This document shows positions 52,385-61,581 of a DNA stretch of 64,000 bases, piece by piece (positions within the stretch are counted from its first letter, which is position 1; every line of letters starts with the position of its first letter). Location of the stretch: the NCBI RefSeq assembly GCF_009688945.1, contig NZ_AP021874.1, positions 6,510,001-6,574,000 on the forward strand, given 5' to 3'. The notes under the pieces are model-generated. The model saw only the letters and a program-made list of their open reading frames with translations, did no database searches and was not told the origin of the DNA. The DNA is from Desulfosarcina alkanivorans. GTDB taxonomy: Bacteria > Desulfobacterota > Desulfobacteria > Desulfobacterales > Desulfosarcinaceae. Made by a program: the position numbers and the translations under genes.

Positions 52385-53505
52385 GCACTGCGGTAAAGCG
52401 AAACGGGAGTCAACCGGTAACCTATGACCTGGGGTTGCTGTTCCCCGTTCTGCTGCTCGTGGGCATGGGCATCGTCATGGTATACAGCGCCAGTTCCGCC
52501 CTGGCTTTCAAAAAATACGGCAGTGATTACTTTTTTCTGAAAAAGCAGGCCATTTTCTCCCTGGTGGGCATCATGGTGCTGGTGGCATTCAGCTACATCC
52601 CCTTCCGGTTATATCGGTTGATGACGTATCCGGCGCTGGCGGCGGCCGTCATGATGCTGGTGGCCGTGGCCTTTACCGGATGGGGCGTGACGGCTGGCGG
52701 ATCCGCCCGCTGGCTGCAGCTCGGGCCGATCCGTTTTCAGCCGTCGGAGCTGGCCCGCATGGCCCTGGTGGTTTACCTGGCCTACTCGATGAGCAAAAAG
52801 GATGACCTGCTGCGGGATTTTTACGTGGGGTTTTTGCCCCATTTCCTGGTTCTTGGCCTGTTTACGGCACTGCTGCTGGTTCAGCCGGATTTTGGATCGG
52901 TGGTGATTTTCGCCGCCCTGACCTGGATCATGCTGTTTGTGGGCGGATGCCGCATCACCCACCTGCTGTCGGTGGTCGTTGTGCTGGCGCCAATGGCCTG
53001 GCTGTTCATGACCCAGGCCGAGTACCGGGTCAAGCGGCTGATGAGTTTTCTGGATCCCTGGCAGTATTCGGCGGACGAGGGATATCAGATCGTTCATTCA
53101 CTCATGGCCTTCGGCACCGGGGGCATCACCGGGGCGGGTCTGGGCAAAGGGTACCAGAAATTGTTTTATCTTCCCGAACCGCACACGGATTTCATCTTTT
53201 CCGTGGTGGGGGAAGAACTGGGTCTCATCGGCGTCATGATCGTGATCCTGCTTTACGCGATCATGCTGATGCGGGGGATTCGCATCGCCCGTCATGCACA
53301 GGATCGCTTCGGGTCGTTTCTGGCCATGGGGATCACCGTCACCATCGGCCTGCAGGTGTGCATCAACATGGGGGTGGCCCTGGGCCTGCTGCCCACCAAG
53401 GGATTGACCCTGCCGTTTCTCAGCTACGGCGGCACCAGCCTGCTGATCAACATGGCGGCGGTGGGCATCATGATGAATATCGGAGCACGGAATGCACGGT
53501 ACTGA
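52381..53505 (+). CDS. ftsW: Septal peptidoglycan glycosyltransferase FtsW
   Basis: A 374-residue SEDS-family polymerase with about ten membrane helices, which polymerises lipid II together with FtsI. Recognisable motifs are IVMVYSASS, GSARWLQLGPIRFQPSELA, TDFIFSVVGEELG (catalytic Asp or neighbouring acidic residues) and PFLSYGGTSLL near the end. It overlaps murD by four bases and murG by 14 bases. Confidence 0.95.
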   Translation: MSTAVKRNGSQPVTYDLGLLFPVLLLVGMGIVMVYSASSALAFKKYGSDYFFLKKQAIFSLVGIMVLVAFSYIPFRLYRLMTYPALAAAVMMLVAVAFTGWGVTAGGSARWLQLGPIRFQPSELARMALVVYLAYSMSKKDDLLRDFYVGFLPHFLVLGLFTALLLVQPDFGSVVIFAALTWIMLFVGGCRITHLLSVVVVLAPMAWLFMTQAEYRVKRLMSFLDPWQYSADEGYQIVHSLMAFGTGGITGAGLGKGYQKLFYLPEPHTDFIFSVVGEELGLIGVMIVILLYAIMLMRGIRIARHAQDRFGSFLAMGITVTIGLQVCINMGVALGLLPTKGLTLPFLSYGGTSLLINMAAVGIMMNIGARNARY

Positions 53506-54616
53506 ATCCAGACAAGCGTGGCGGCCGCTCAACGTGGTCGTTGCCGGTGGCGGCACCGGCGGGCACCTGTTTCCCGGCATCGCCGTGGCCGGTGAGTTCA
53601 TCGTGCGCAATGCGAACAGCCGGGTGCTCTTCGTGGGGGCCGGCCGTCCCTTTGAAAAAAAAGCCCTGGCCCTGGCCGGCTATCCCCAGAGAACCATCGA
53701 CATCGAGGGGATCAAGGGAAAAGGGGGATGGGCCCGGGTCCGGGCAGCCATGAAAACCCCCGCTGCCCTGTTGCACGCCGCCGGCATTCTGGCCGACGTG
53801 AAGGCAGACCTGGTGGTCGGTGTGGGCGGTTATGCGGCCGGGCCGGTGGCGCTGGCCGCCTGGCTCAAGGGTATCCCCATGGTCGTGTGTGAACAGAACA
53901 CGGTTCCCGGCATCACCAACCGCATGCTGTTTCCCATGGCCAGGCGCATCTACGTCAGCTTCGAAAATACGCGGGGAAAGATCGATCCCGCAAAGATGCG
54001 CATCACCGGCAATCCGGTCCGTCCTCAGATCCTGGCGGCAGCGGCCATTGGCGCGGACCAACGGGACCCATTTACGGTCATGGTCGTGGGCGGCAGCCAG
54101 GGCGCCCACGCCATCAACCAGGCGGTGATGGCGGCCCTCCCACTGGTTCGATCGTCCGCGAACATCCGTTTCGTTCACCAGACCGGTGCCGCGGATCAGG
54201 ATCAGGTAGCGGCCGCCTACCTGAAAACGGGGATCGACGCCGAAGTGAAGGCGTTTTTCAATGATATGGCCTCCCGCTACGGCCAGGCGGACCTGGTCGT
54301 CTGCCGGGCCGGCGCCACGACGGTGGCCGAGTTGACCGCCCTGGGCAAGCCGGCCCTGTTGATCCCCTATCCCTTCGCCGCGGACAACCATCAGGAATTG
54401 AACGCCCGGACCATGGTCGACCGGGGTGCGGCCCAGATGGTGCTGGAGCGGGACCTGAGCGGCAGCGGACTGGCACAGTGCTTCGACCGGTTTGCCGGCG
54501 GTCCGGACCTGTTGGCCGACATGGCATCACGCTCCCGGGCATTGGGGAAACCCGAGGCGGCCCGGGTCATCGTGGACGATTGCTATCAACTGGTGGGGAA
54601 CCAAGCATGTATTTGA
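53492..54616 (+). CDS. murG: UDP-GlcNAc transferase (lipid II synthase)
   Basis: A 374-residue peripheral membrane GT-B glycosyltransferase that adds GlcNAc to lipid I. The N-domain has GGGTGGHLFPGIAVA. The C-domain has VVGGSQGAHAIN and RAGATTVAEL, and PYPFAADNHQELNA binds UDP-GlcNAc. The start overlaps the ftsW end and the stop overlaps the murC start by 10 bases. Confidence 0.96.
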   Translation: MHGTESRQAWRPLNVVVAGGGTGGHLFPGIAVAGEFIVRNANSRVLFVGAGRPFEKKALALAGYPQRTIDIEGIKGKGGWARVRAAMKTPAALLHAAGILADVKADLVVGVGGYAAGPVALAAWLKGIPMVVCEQNTVPGITNRMLFPMARRIYVSFENTRGKIDPAKMRITGNPVRPQILAAAAIGADQRDPFTVMVVGGSQGAHAINQAVMAALPLVRSSANIRFVHQTGAADQDQVAAAYLKTGIDAEVKAFFNDMASRYGQADLVVCRAGATTVAELTALGKPALLIPYPFAADNHQELNARTMVDRGAAQMVLERDLSGSGLAQCFDRFAGGPDLLADMASRSRALGKPEAARVIVDDCYQLVGNQACI

Positions 54617-56004
54617 AAAAATACCATATTCATTTTGTCGGCATTGGCGGCATCGGCATGAGCGGCATTGCCGAACTGCTGCTGAATCTGGGTTACCGGG
54701 TTTCCGGTTCCGATCTGAAGGCTACGGACATCACGGCCCGTCTGGCGCGACTGGGCGGCACCATCCAAGTCGGCCACCGCGCCGGTCAGATTGCCGGCGC
54801 CGATGTGGTGGTCGTTTCCTCGGCCATCGACATGGAAAACCCGGAGGTGGCAGCCGCCCGGCAGTCGGCCATTCCGGTCATCCCCCGGGCCGAAATGCTG
54901 GCCGAGCTCATGCGTCTCAAATACAGCGTGGCGGTTGCCGGTGCCCATGGCAAAACCTCCACCACCTCCCTGGTGGCCAACGTGCTGGCCGGCGGGGGGC
55001 TGGACCCCACCGTGGTCATCGGCGGCAAGCTCAAAAGCATCGGCCGCAACGCGGTGCTCGGACAGGGCGACTTCATCGTGGCCGAGGCCGACGAAAGCGA
55101 CGGCTCATTTCTCAAGTTTTCCCCGGCCATTGCCGTGGTCACCAATATTGACCGGGAACACATGGATTTTTACGAGGACATGGATGCCATCAAATCGGTG
55201 TTCCTCGATTTTATCGACCGGATTCCTTTTTACGGCCTGGCCGTGCTCTGCCTGGACAACGAGCCGCTCCAGGGCCTCCTCCCCCGTATCAAGAAACGGC
55301 TGACCACCTACGGGCGGAGCGCCCAGGCCGATTACCAGGCGCGGGACATCAGTTTCGGCCAGATGAAAAGCCGGTTCACGGTGGTTCACCGGGGAGAAAG
55401 CCTGGGCGAATTTCAATTGGCCATGCCGGGCATGCACAATGTATACAACGCCCTGGCCGCCATTGCCGTTGGCCTGGAGCTGGACATCGCGCTGGATGCC
55501 ATCAAACGGTCCCTGGAGACTGCGGAAGGGGTTCAGCGCCGGATGGAGATAAAGGGTGACGTCAACGGCATTACCGTGGTGGATGACTACGGCCACCACC
55601 CCACGGAGATTCAGGTGACCCTCGATGCGGTCAAGAGCAATTGGCCGGACCGTCGCAAAGTGGTGGTTTTTCAACCCCACCGGTACACCCGGACCCGGGC
55701 CCTGCTGGAGGATTTCACCCGTTCGTTCAACAACAGCGATGTGCTGGTGGTGCTGCCGATCTATGCGGCCAGCGAAGCCCCCATCCCGGGGGTGAGCGGT
55801 GAGGCGCTGGGGGACTGCATCCGTGCCCACGGCCACCGGGACGTTACCTGTCTGGACACGCTCGAGGCCTGTGTCGATCACCTCGTAAAGATGCTCGCAC
55901 CCAACGATGTGCTGCTGACATTGGGGGCCGGGGATGTCTATCGAGTGGGAGAGATGGTTCTGGAGCGGATGGCTGAAAGCTGGGGACAGACGACAGAAGG
56001 CTGA
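54607..56004 (+). CDS. murC: UDP-N-acetylmuramate:L-alanine ligase
   Basis: A 465-residue Mur ligase that adds the first L-alanine. It has the N-terminal HFVGIGGIGMSGIAE, the ATP loop AGAHGKTSTTS, EADESDGSFL, DDYGHHPTEIQ and FQPHRYTRTR. ATG 54607 overlaps the murG stop; a longer frame would run deep into murG. The next gene in the cluster is ftsQ, not murB. Confidence 0.96.
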   Translation: MYLKKYHIHFVGIGGIGMSGIAELLLNLGYRVSGSDLKATDITARLARLGGTIQVGHRAGQIAGADVVVVSSAIDMENPEVAAARQSAIPVIPRAEMLAELMRLKYSVAVAGAHGKTSTTSLVANVLAGGGLDPTVVIGGKLKSIGRNAVLGQGDFIVAEADESDGSFLKFSPAIAVVTNIDREHMDFYEDMDAIKSVFLDFIDRIPFYGLAVLCLDNEPLQGLLPRIKKRLTTYGRSAQADYQARDISFGQMKSRFTVVHRGESLGEFQLAMPGMHNVYNALAAIAVGLELDIALDAIKRSLETAEGVQRRMEIKGDVNGITVVDDYGHHPTEIQVTLDAVKSNWPDRRKVVVFQPHRYTRTRALLEDFTRSFNNSDVLVVLPIYAASEAPIPGVSGEALGDCIRAHGHRDVTCLDTLEACVDHLVKMLAPNDVLLTLGAGDVYRVGEMVLERMAESWGQTTEG

Positions 56005-56083
56005 GGTCGGCGGCCGCCGCCCGGAAACGAAAGACCAGCACGTACGAACGATAAACGCTAAACCTGAGACGACTGACTGAAAT

Positions 56084-56941
56084 TTGAAAACGAAACCGAT
56101 CCGCAAAAACCGATTCAAAAAAAAGAGGGCCGTCCGCCGCTCCCTGCTCAAGGCCCGTGCCGTCTATACGGCCAGGGTCCTGCTGGGAGTCCTGGCATTG
56201 GTGGCGGCCAGCGGCGGGTTTATATTCACATACGATTATTTTACCCAGTCCGGGCACTTCCGGGCACGCCGGATCGAAGTGACCGGCCAGCAGCGGCTCA
56301 GCCGGCAGCAGGTCATGGAGATTGCCGGCGTCGGAACCCGGTCCAACATCCTGGCCGTGAACCTGACCACGACCCGCCGGCGGCTGCTGGCCCATCCATG
56401 GATCGCCGAGGCGACGGTCAGCAGGGAAATTCCCTCGGTGCTGCGGTTTCATGTCCGTGAAGAGAAACCGCTGGCCCTTCTGGAGATGGATGATGGGCGG
56501 CATTTTGTGATCAACACCGCCGGCTGGGTGTTCAAGCGGGCGGACGGTTCGGACCCCGGCGGGTTGCCGCGGGTGCAGGGTCTGGATCATACGGACCTGC
56601 CGGTTCCCGGCAGGCCGTCCACCAAGGCCTTCAAAATCGTGATGAGCCTGTTTCGCCTGGCGGGTAAAACCGGCAGTGCGCCGCCCTTTTCGGACATCCG
56701 CCGGATTCGGGTGGATCGAGAAATCGGGGCCACGATTTACCTGGGTGAAAACGACCGGATGGTGAAGCTGGGATTCGGTCGCTATCCTGAAAAGCTGAAG
56801 GCGCTGGAAGCGGTGATGGCCCGCGTGGGCAGTGACAGTCGTTTGGCCCGGTATCGGGTCATCGATCTTTTTGACATCAATCGGATCGTGGTGACGTTGG
56901 CATCGGCCGGTTTGTCCGGTTCGGACCATGAGGAGGTGTAA
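56084..56941 (+). CDS. ftsQ: Cell-division protein FtsQ
   Basis: A 285-residue bitopic protein. It has a very basic cytoplasmic N-terminus, one membrane helix (VLLGVLALVAASGGFIF), a POTRA domain (FRARRIEVTGQQRLSRQQV) and a periplasmic beta domain (HPWIAEATVSREIPSVL, LRFHVREEKPLALLE). This is FtsQ, the hub of the FtsQLB complex. The start is TTG 56084. A 79-base spacer separates it from murC. It overlaps the ATG-initiated alternative start of ftsA. Confidence 0.88.
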   Translation: MKTKPIRKNRFKKKRAVRRSLLKARAVYTARVLLGVLALVAASGGFIFTYDYFTQSGHFRARRIEVTGQQRLSRQQVMEIAGVGTRSNILAVNLTTTRRRLLAHPWIAEATVSREIPSVLRFHVREEKPLALLEMDDGRHFVINTAGWVFKRADGSDPGGLPRVQGLDHTDLPVPGRPSTKAFKIVMSLFRLAGKTGSAPPFSDIRRIRVDREIGATIYLGENDRMVKLGFGRYPEKLKALEAVMARVGSDSRLARYRVIDLFDINRIVVTLASAGLSGSDHEEV

Positions 56942-56942
56942 G

Positions 56943-58175
56943 TTGCAGGGACCCAGGGAAGGCACGATCGTCGTCGGCCTGGACATCGGAACCACCAAGA
57001 TCTGCGCGGTGGTCGGTGAGGTGACAGGCCCGGAGATCAATATCATCGGCATCGGAACGCACCCGTCGATCGGACTGCGAAAAGGTGTGGTGGTCAATAT
57101 CGAATCGACGGTGGAATCCATCAAGAAGGCTGTGGAAGAGGCTGAATTGATGGCCGGATGTGAGATCTCCTCGGTATATGCGGGCATTGCCGGCGGGCAT
57201 ATCACCGGTTTCAACAGCCGCGGGATCGTGGCCATCAAGGGCCAGGAGATCACCGATCAGGATGTTGAACGGGTCATCGATGCGGCCCGGGCAGTCGCCA
57301 TCCCCATGGACCGGGAGGTGATCCACGTGCTGCCCCAGGAGTACATCGTGGATGATCAGATCGGTATCCAGAATCCGGTGGGCATGGCCGGCGTGCGCCT
57401 CGAGGCCAAAATCCACATCGTAACCGGTGCCGTCACCTCGGCCCACAATATCGTCAAGTGCGCCAACCGGGCCGGACTGGATGTATGCGACATCGTATTG
57501 GAGAGCCTGGCCTCGGGTGAAGCGGTGCTTTCCGACGAGGAGAAACAGCTGGGCACCGGCCTGATTGATCTGGGGGGCGGTACCAGCGACCTGGCCATCT
57601 TTTCGGGTAAAAACATCAAACACACGTTCGTGCTGGCCCTGGGGGGCGACAACCTGACCAATGACATTGCCATCGGCGTGAGGGCGCCCCTGAAGGATGC
57701 GGAGCAGATCAAGCGTAAATACGGCACGTGCAATGGCGGCGCCATCAGCCCGGACGAAACCATCGAGGTGCCGGGGATGGGGGGACGCGAGTCCCGCAAG
57801 CTTCCCCGGCAGATTTTAGGGGAAATCCTCGAACCCCGCATGGAGGAAATCTTCACATTGCTTCAGCGGGAGATATACCGGGCCGGCATGGAAAACATGG
57901 TCGCCTCGGGGATGGTCCTTTCCGGGGGCACCGCCCTGCTGGACGGCACCACCGATATCGCCGAGGCGATTTTCGGCGTGCCCACACGCCTGGGGCGGCC
58001 CCAGGGCATCGGCGGCCTTACCGACGTGGTGAACAATCCGATGTATGCCACCGGTGTGGGGCTGGTCATATACGGCGCCAAAAAGGAGCCGGAGAAAAAA
58101 TTCCGCATCCGGGACAAGAATATTTTCAACACGCTTGTCGCCCGGATGAAGAAATGGTTCAGGGACGTCATCTGA
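56943..58175 (+). CDS. ftsA: Cell-division protein FtsA
   Basis: A 410-residue actin-like protein that anchors FtsZ to the membrane. ATPase motifs are GLDIGTTKICAVVGE, GTGLIDLGGGTSDLAIF and ASGMVLSGGTALLDG. The C-terminal amphipathic peptide (LVARMKKWFRDVI) attaches to the membrane. TTG 56943 is chosen because a perfect AGGAGG lies five bases upstream; an in-frame ATG at 56928 would place that SD inside the coding region. It is followed by ftsZ. Confidence 0.95.
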   Translation: MQGPREGTIVVGLDIGTTKICAVVGEVTGPEINIIGIGTHPSIGLRKGVVVNIESTVESIKKAVEEAELMAGCEISSVYAGIAGGHITGFNSRGIVAIKGQEITDQDVERVIDAARAVAIPMDREVIHVLPQEYIVDDQIGIQNPVGMAGVRLEAKIHIVTGAVTSAHNIVKCANRAGLDVCDIVLESLASGEAVLSDEEKQLGTGLIDLGGGTSDLAIFSGKNIKHTFVLALGGDNLTNDIAIGVRAPLKDAEQIKRKYGTCNGGAISPDETIEVPGMGGRESRKLPRQILGEILEPRMEEIFTLLQREIYRAGMENMVASGMVLSGGTALLDGTTDIAEAIFGVPTRLGRPQGIGGLTDVVNNPMYATGVGLVIYGAKKEPEKKFRIRDKNIFNTLVARMKKWFRDVI

Positions 58176-58286
58176 TTCCGGGGGGAAGACAGGGCGTCCC
58201 ATGGGAGATCGATCATCGTGATTAACTTGAAAACCAAGGCGTACAGGCAAGCGCCGCTATGGGCAACACAAGAAAAGGGGGAGATT

Positions 58287-59492
58287 ATGACTGGTATGTT
58301 TACTTACGTGGAAAATGAAAACTCGGCAAAAATCAAAGTGATTGGCGTGGGCGGGGCAGGCGGCAACGCGATCAACAACATGATCGCCAGCAATCTGCAG
58401 GGCGTCCGGTTCATTTCCGCCAACACGGATGCCCAGGCGCTGGACGTATCCCAGGCGGAGATGCGCATTCAGCTGGGAACCCAGATCACCGAAGGCCTGG
58501 GCGCCGGCGCCAATCCCCAGGTGGGGCGGGATGCGGCCCTGGAAAATGCGGAAATGATCAAGGATGCATTGTCCGATTCCCACATGGTCTTTATCACCGC
58601 CGGGTTCGGCGGGGGTACGGGAACCGGTGCGGCACCGGTAATAGCACGGCTGTGCAAGGAAATGGGCATCCTCACCGTGGCCGTCGTGAGCCGGCCCTTT
58701 TCCTTCGAGGGCAGAAAGCGGGCCAAACAGGCCGATGAAGGCATACTCGAGCTTAAAAAAGCGGCGGACACGGTGATCACCATCCCCAATGACCGCCTGC
58801 GGGGGCTGGCCTCCAAGAACGCCAAGATGGTGGACATGTTCAAAAAGGCCGATGAGATCCTGCTCCACTCGGTCAAGGGCATCACCGACCTGATCATGAT
58901 GCCCGGCCTGGTCAACCTCGATTTTGCCGACGTCAAGACCACCATGTCCCGGGCCGGCATGGCCATTATGGGCATCGGCATCTCCAGCGGAGAAAACCGG
59001 GCGGTGGAAGCGGCTGAACGGGCGATATCCCATCCGCTGCTGGAAGACATCGCCATCGGCGGGGCCAAGGGGGTGCTGATGAACATCACCTCCAACAGCG
59101 ACCTCACCATGGAGGAAATGACCGAGGCCTCCGAGCGCATCTACAACGAGGTGGGCGACGATGCGGAGATCATCTGGGGTGCGGTCATCGACGACAGCGT
59201 GGGCGATGAAATGAGCGTTACGGTCATTGCCACCGGCATCGGTGAAAAGGACAAGCCGCATCCGAAGGAGGCGGCGGCGCATGTCAGCGACCCGACATAC
59301 GGTGGCAAGGTGCGTGACATCACACCGGCTGACCTGGCCCGTTCCACGGAACTGGACGAACCGACCTTTATCCGCCGGCGGCAGGCCGCCAACGAAAGGC
59401 CGGCCAGCGACCTCTACCGGGAGTACAAGGGGATTGTCATCGACAACGATGACCTCGATGTCCCTACCTTTTTAAGGCGCAAGGCCGATTGA
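58287..59492 (+). CDS. ftsZ: Cell-division GTPase FtsZ
   Basis: A 401-residue tubulin-like GTPase that forms the Z ring. Motifs: VIGVGGAGGNAINNM near the start; the tubulin signature AGFGGGTGTGAAPVIA; NLDFADVKTTM; and the C-terminal peptide DLDVPTFLRRKAD that binds FtsA. ATG 58287 is chosen because GGGGGAG lies four to five bases upstream; a longer in-frame start would add 23 unrelated residues. It is the last gene of the cluster. Confidence 0.97.
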   Translation: MTGMFTYVENENSAKIKVIGVGGAGGNAINNMIASNLQGVRFISANTDAQALDVSQAEMRIQLGTQITEGLGAGANPQVGRDAALENAEMIKDALSDSHMVFITAGFGGGTGTGAAPVIARLCKEMGILTVAVVSRPFSFEGRKRAKQADEGILELKKAADTVITIPNDRLRGLASKNAKMVDMFKKADEILLHSVKGITDLIMMPGLVNLDFADVKTTMSRAGMAIMGIGISSGENRAVEAAERAISHPLLEDIAIGGAKGVLMNITSNSDLTMEEMTEASERIYNEVGDDAEIIWGAVIDDSVGDEMSVTVIATGIGEKDKPHPKEAAAHVSDPTYGGKVRDITPADLARSTELDEPTFIRRRQAANERPASDLYREYKGIVIDNDDLDVPTFLRRKAD

Positions 59493-59557
59493 CCCTGTGA
59501 GGGAGGGCTCGGGCGCCTCCGGGCCAGCTGCGATAACGTTGAACCAAAGGACGGACG

Positions 59558-59764
59558 ATGCAGCCAGATAAATGCAGCGACCACCTGACCGGTGGACGCA
59601 GGATGGGTGGCGATCGACGCAACTATTCATATGCCTGCTGCCTTCCTGAACGCCGCAGCGGCATGGATCGCCGCAGCGGCATGGATCGCCGGCAGCAGAG
59701 CCGGATGGTCGCCATGATGGTGCCGGTCGACGAGGCCGTCATGACGGTGCCGACCCGATCCTGA
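59558..59764 (+). CDS. Small Arg-rich protein with DRR repeats
   Basis: A 68-residue protein with repeated Arg motifs (GGRRMGGDRR, then ERRSGMDRRSGMDRR), a pattern seen in many small deltaproteobacterial proteins of unknown function. A perfect 18-base direct repeat (59651-59686) encodes the doubled RRSGMD unit. AAGGA lies upstream of the ATG. It could bind nucleic acid or a nucleotide. No function can be stated. Confidence 0.5.
   Translation: MQPDKCSDHLTGGRRMGGDRRNYSYACCLPERRSGMDRRSGMDRRQQSRMVAMMVPVDEAVMTVPTRS
59651..59686. repeat. Perfect 18-bp tandem repeat inside a small gene
   Basis: CGCCGCAGCGGCATGGAT occurs twice in a row and keeps frame, duplicating six residues. Slippage would add or remove six residues at a time. 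Confidence 0.8.
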
Positions 59765-59809
59765 ACGCCAATGGACAGCGGTCGATGCGGATAAAGGGAT
59801 GCCCGGGAG

Positions 59810-61546
59810 ATGGCAACTGGACCTCGACAATTATCCCAAGCGTATGCGGCGATGGAACGCGGCGTCATTCGCAAGCCGGCCGCCGGCCGTATTCGCGTGG
59901 CCCTGGTCTACCCCAACAGCTATCATGTGGGGATGTCCAACCTGGGGTTCCAGACCGTTTACCGGCTGATCAACGATATTGACCATGTGGTTTGTGAACG
60001 GGCTTTTTTACCGGAACAGGATGGCGGTAAAAACCAGCGGGTGTTGACCGTCGAGTCCCAGACGCCCATCGAAGACTTTGACATTATTGCCTTTTCGATC
60101 TCATACGAGAACGATGCACCCGCCGTGCTTACCATCCTGGAAACAGCAGGACTCCCCCTGCCGGCTGCCCGGCGTGGCACCACATTCCCCCTTGTGATGG
60201 CAGGGGGAGTCTTCTGCTTTCTCAATCCGGAGCCCCTGGCCCCGTTTATCGATGCCTTTTTGCTGGGGGAGGCCGAGGTCCTGATATCGGCATTTTTCGA
60301 GACCTTTGATCCGTCGGTCGACAAGCAGGATAATCTGCTCGACATGGCCCGCCGGGTTTCGGGCCTCTATGTGCCGGCCTTCTATCAGGTAAACTATAAG
60401 GAAGACGGCACCCTGGCGGAATTCTCACCGCTTTTCGATGTGCCCCCCGCCGTCCGGCGATTGGTGGTGCCGGACCTGTCGAAACTGCCAACCGCCAGCA
60501 CCATCCTGACCCCGGACACCACCTTTTCGGACACCTACCTCATCGAAGTCTCCCGTGGATGTCCCCATGGGTGCCGGTTCTGCAGTGCCGGATATGTTTA
60601 CCGGCCGCCGCGGTTTCGTCCCCTCGGCCTGCTTGACCCCCAGGTGGACGAGGGGTGTGCGCTGACCGACCGCATCGGCCTGGTGGGCGCCGCCGTGTCC
60701 GACCTGCCCGGCATCCGGGAACTGTGCGCCAAAGACCGGGGTCGCGAGGTGCGGTTTTCGTTCAGCAGCCTGAGGGCCGATGCCCTGGACGGCCCGCTGG
60801 TCGATGCACTTAAAAAGAGCCGGGTGAAAACGGCCACCATTGCTCCGGATGCCGGATCGGAGCGCATGCGCCGGGTGGTCAACAAGGGCGTCACCGAAGA
60901 CCACGTGGTGGCTGCGGCCGATATCCTGGTGGCCGCCGGGATTCCCAACCTGAAGGTCTATTTCATGACCGGCCTGCCCACGGAAACCGATGACGATGTC
61001 GCCGCCATCGTCGATCTGGTCAAGCGCATCAAACACCGTTTTCTTCAGACCAGCCGGGGAAAGGGGCGCATCGGAGAAATTACCGTGAGCCTCAGTTCCT
61101 TCGTGCCCAAACCCTTTACGCCCTTTCAATGGGTGGCCATGGACGATGTGAAGACCCTGAAACGAAAGAACAAAATGGTGAAGACGGGATTGAAAAAAAC
61201 GGCCAATGTGCGTGTGCATGCGGACGTGCCCCGGTGGGCCTACCTGCAGGGTGTGATTGCCCGGGGGGACCGGCGGGTGGCGGATATCCTGATGCTGGCT
61301 CACCGGAACAGGGGCAACTGGCCCCAGACCTTCAAGGCCTCGCCGGTCAACCCCCATTTTTACGTCCACCGTGAGCGGGGTCCCGAAGAACGGTTCCCCT
61401 GGGACTTCATCGACCCGGGTATCGACAAATCCTTCCTGCTGAAGGAGTACCGCCGGGCACTGGCCGGGCGGAGTTCCGCTCCCTGTCCGGCCGATCCCTC
61501 GAAATGCAGCATCTGCGGGGTGTGCAAAGGCCGGCCGGGCGGCTGA
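59810..61546 (+). CDS. B12-binding domain radical SAM protein (TIGR03960-like)
   Basis: A 578-residue enzyme. The N-terminal region (IRVALVYPNSYHVGMSNLG) is of the B12-binding-like type, and the radical SAM domain carries the cluster motif SRGCPHGCRFCS (CxxxCxxC). Conserved following motifs include the SFSSLRADAL strand, the TIAPDAGSERMR motif and FMTGLPTETDDDV. The C-terminus has additional Cys residues (CPADPSKCSICGVCKG). This matches the TIGR03960-type radical SAM family, whose reaction is unknown. It is convergent with the GAF/sigma-54 regulator. Confidence 0.88.
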   Translation: MATGPRQLSQAYAAMERGVIRKPAAGRIRVALVYPNSYHVGMSNLGFQTVYRLINDIDHVVCERAFLPEQDGGKNQRVLTVESQTPIEDFDIIAFSISYENDAPAVLTILETAGLPLPAARRGTTFPLVMAGGVFCFLNPEPLAPFIDAFLLGEAEVLISAFFETFDPSVDKQDNLLDMARRVSGLYVPAFYQVNYKEDGTLAEFSPLFDVPPAVRRLVVPDLSKLPTASTILTPDTTFSDTYLIEVSRGCPHGCRFCSAGYVYRPPRFRPLGLLDPQVDEGCALTDRIGLVGAAVSDLPGIRELCAKDRGREVRFSFSSLRADALDGPLVDALKKSRVKTATIAPDAGSERMRRVVNKGVTEDHVVAAADILVAAGIPNLKVYFMTGLPTETDDDVAAIVDLVKRIKHRFLQTSRGKGRIGEITVSLSSFVPKPFTPFQWVAMDDVKTLKRKNKMVKTGLKKTANVRVHADVPRWAYLQGVIARGDRRVADILMLAHRNRGNWPQTFKASPVNPHFYVHRERGPEERFPWDFIDPGIDKSFLLKEYRRALAGRSSAPCPADPSKCSICGVCKGRPGG

Positions 61547-61581
61547 AGACGGTGTGCCGCCGGTCTCGCCCCCCCTCCCCC

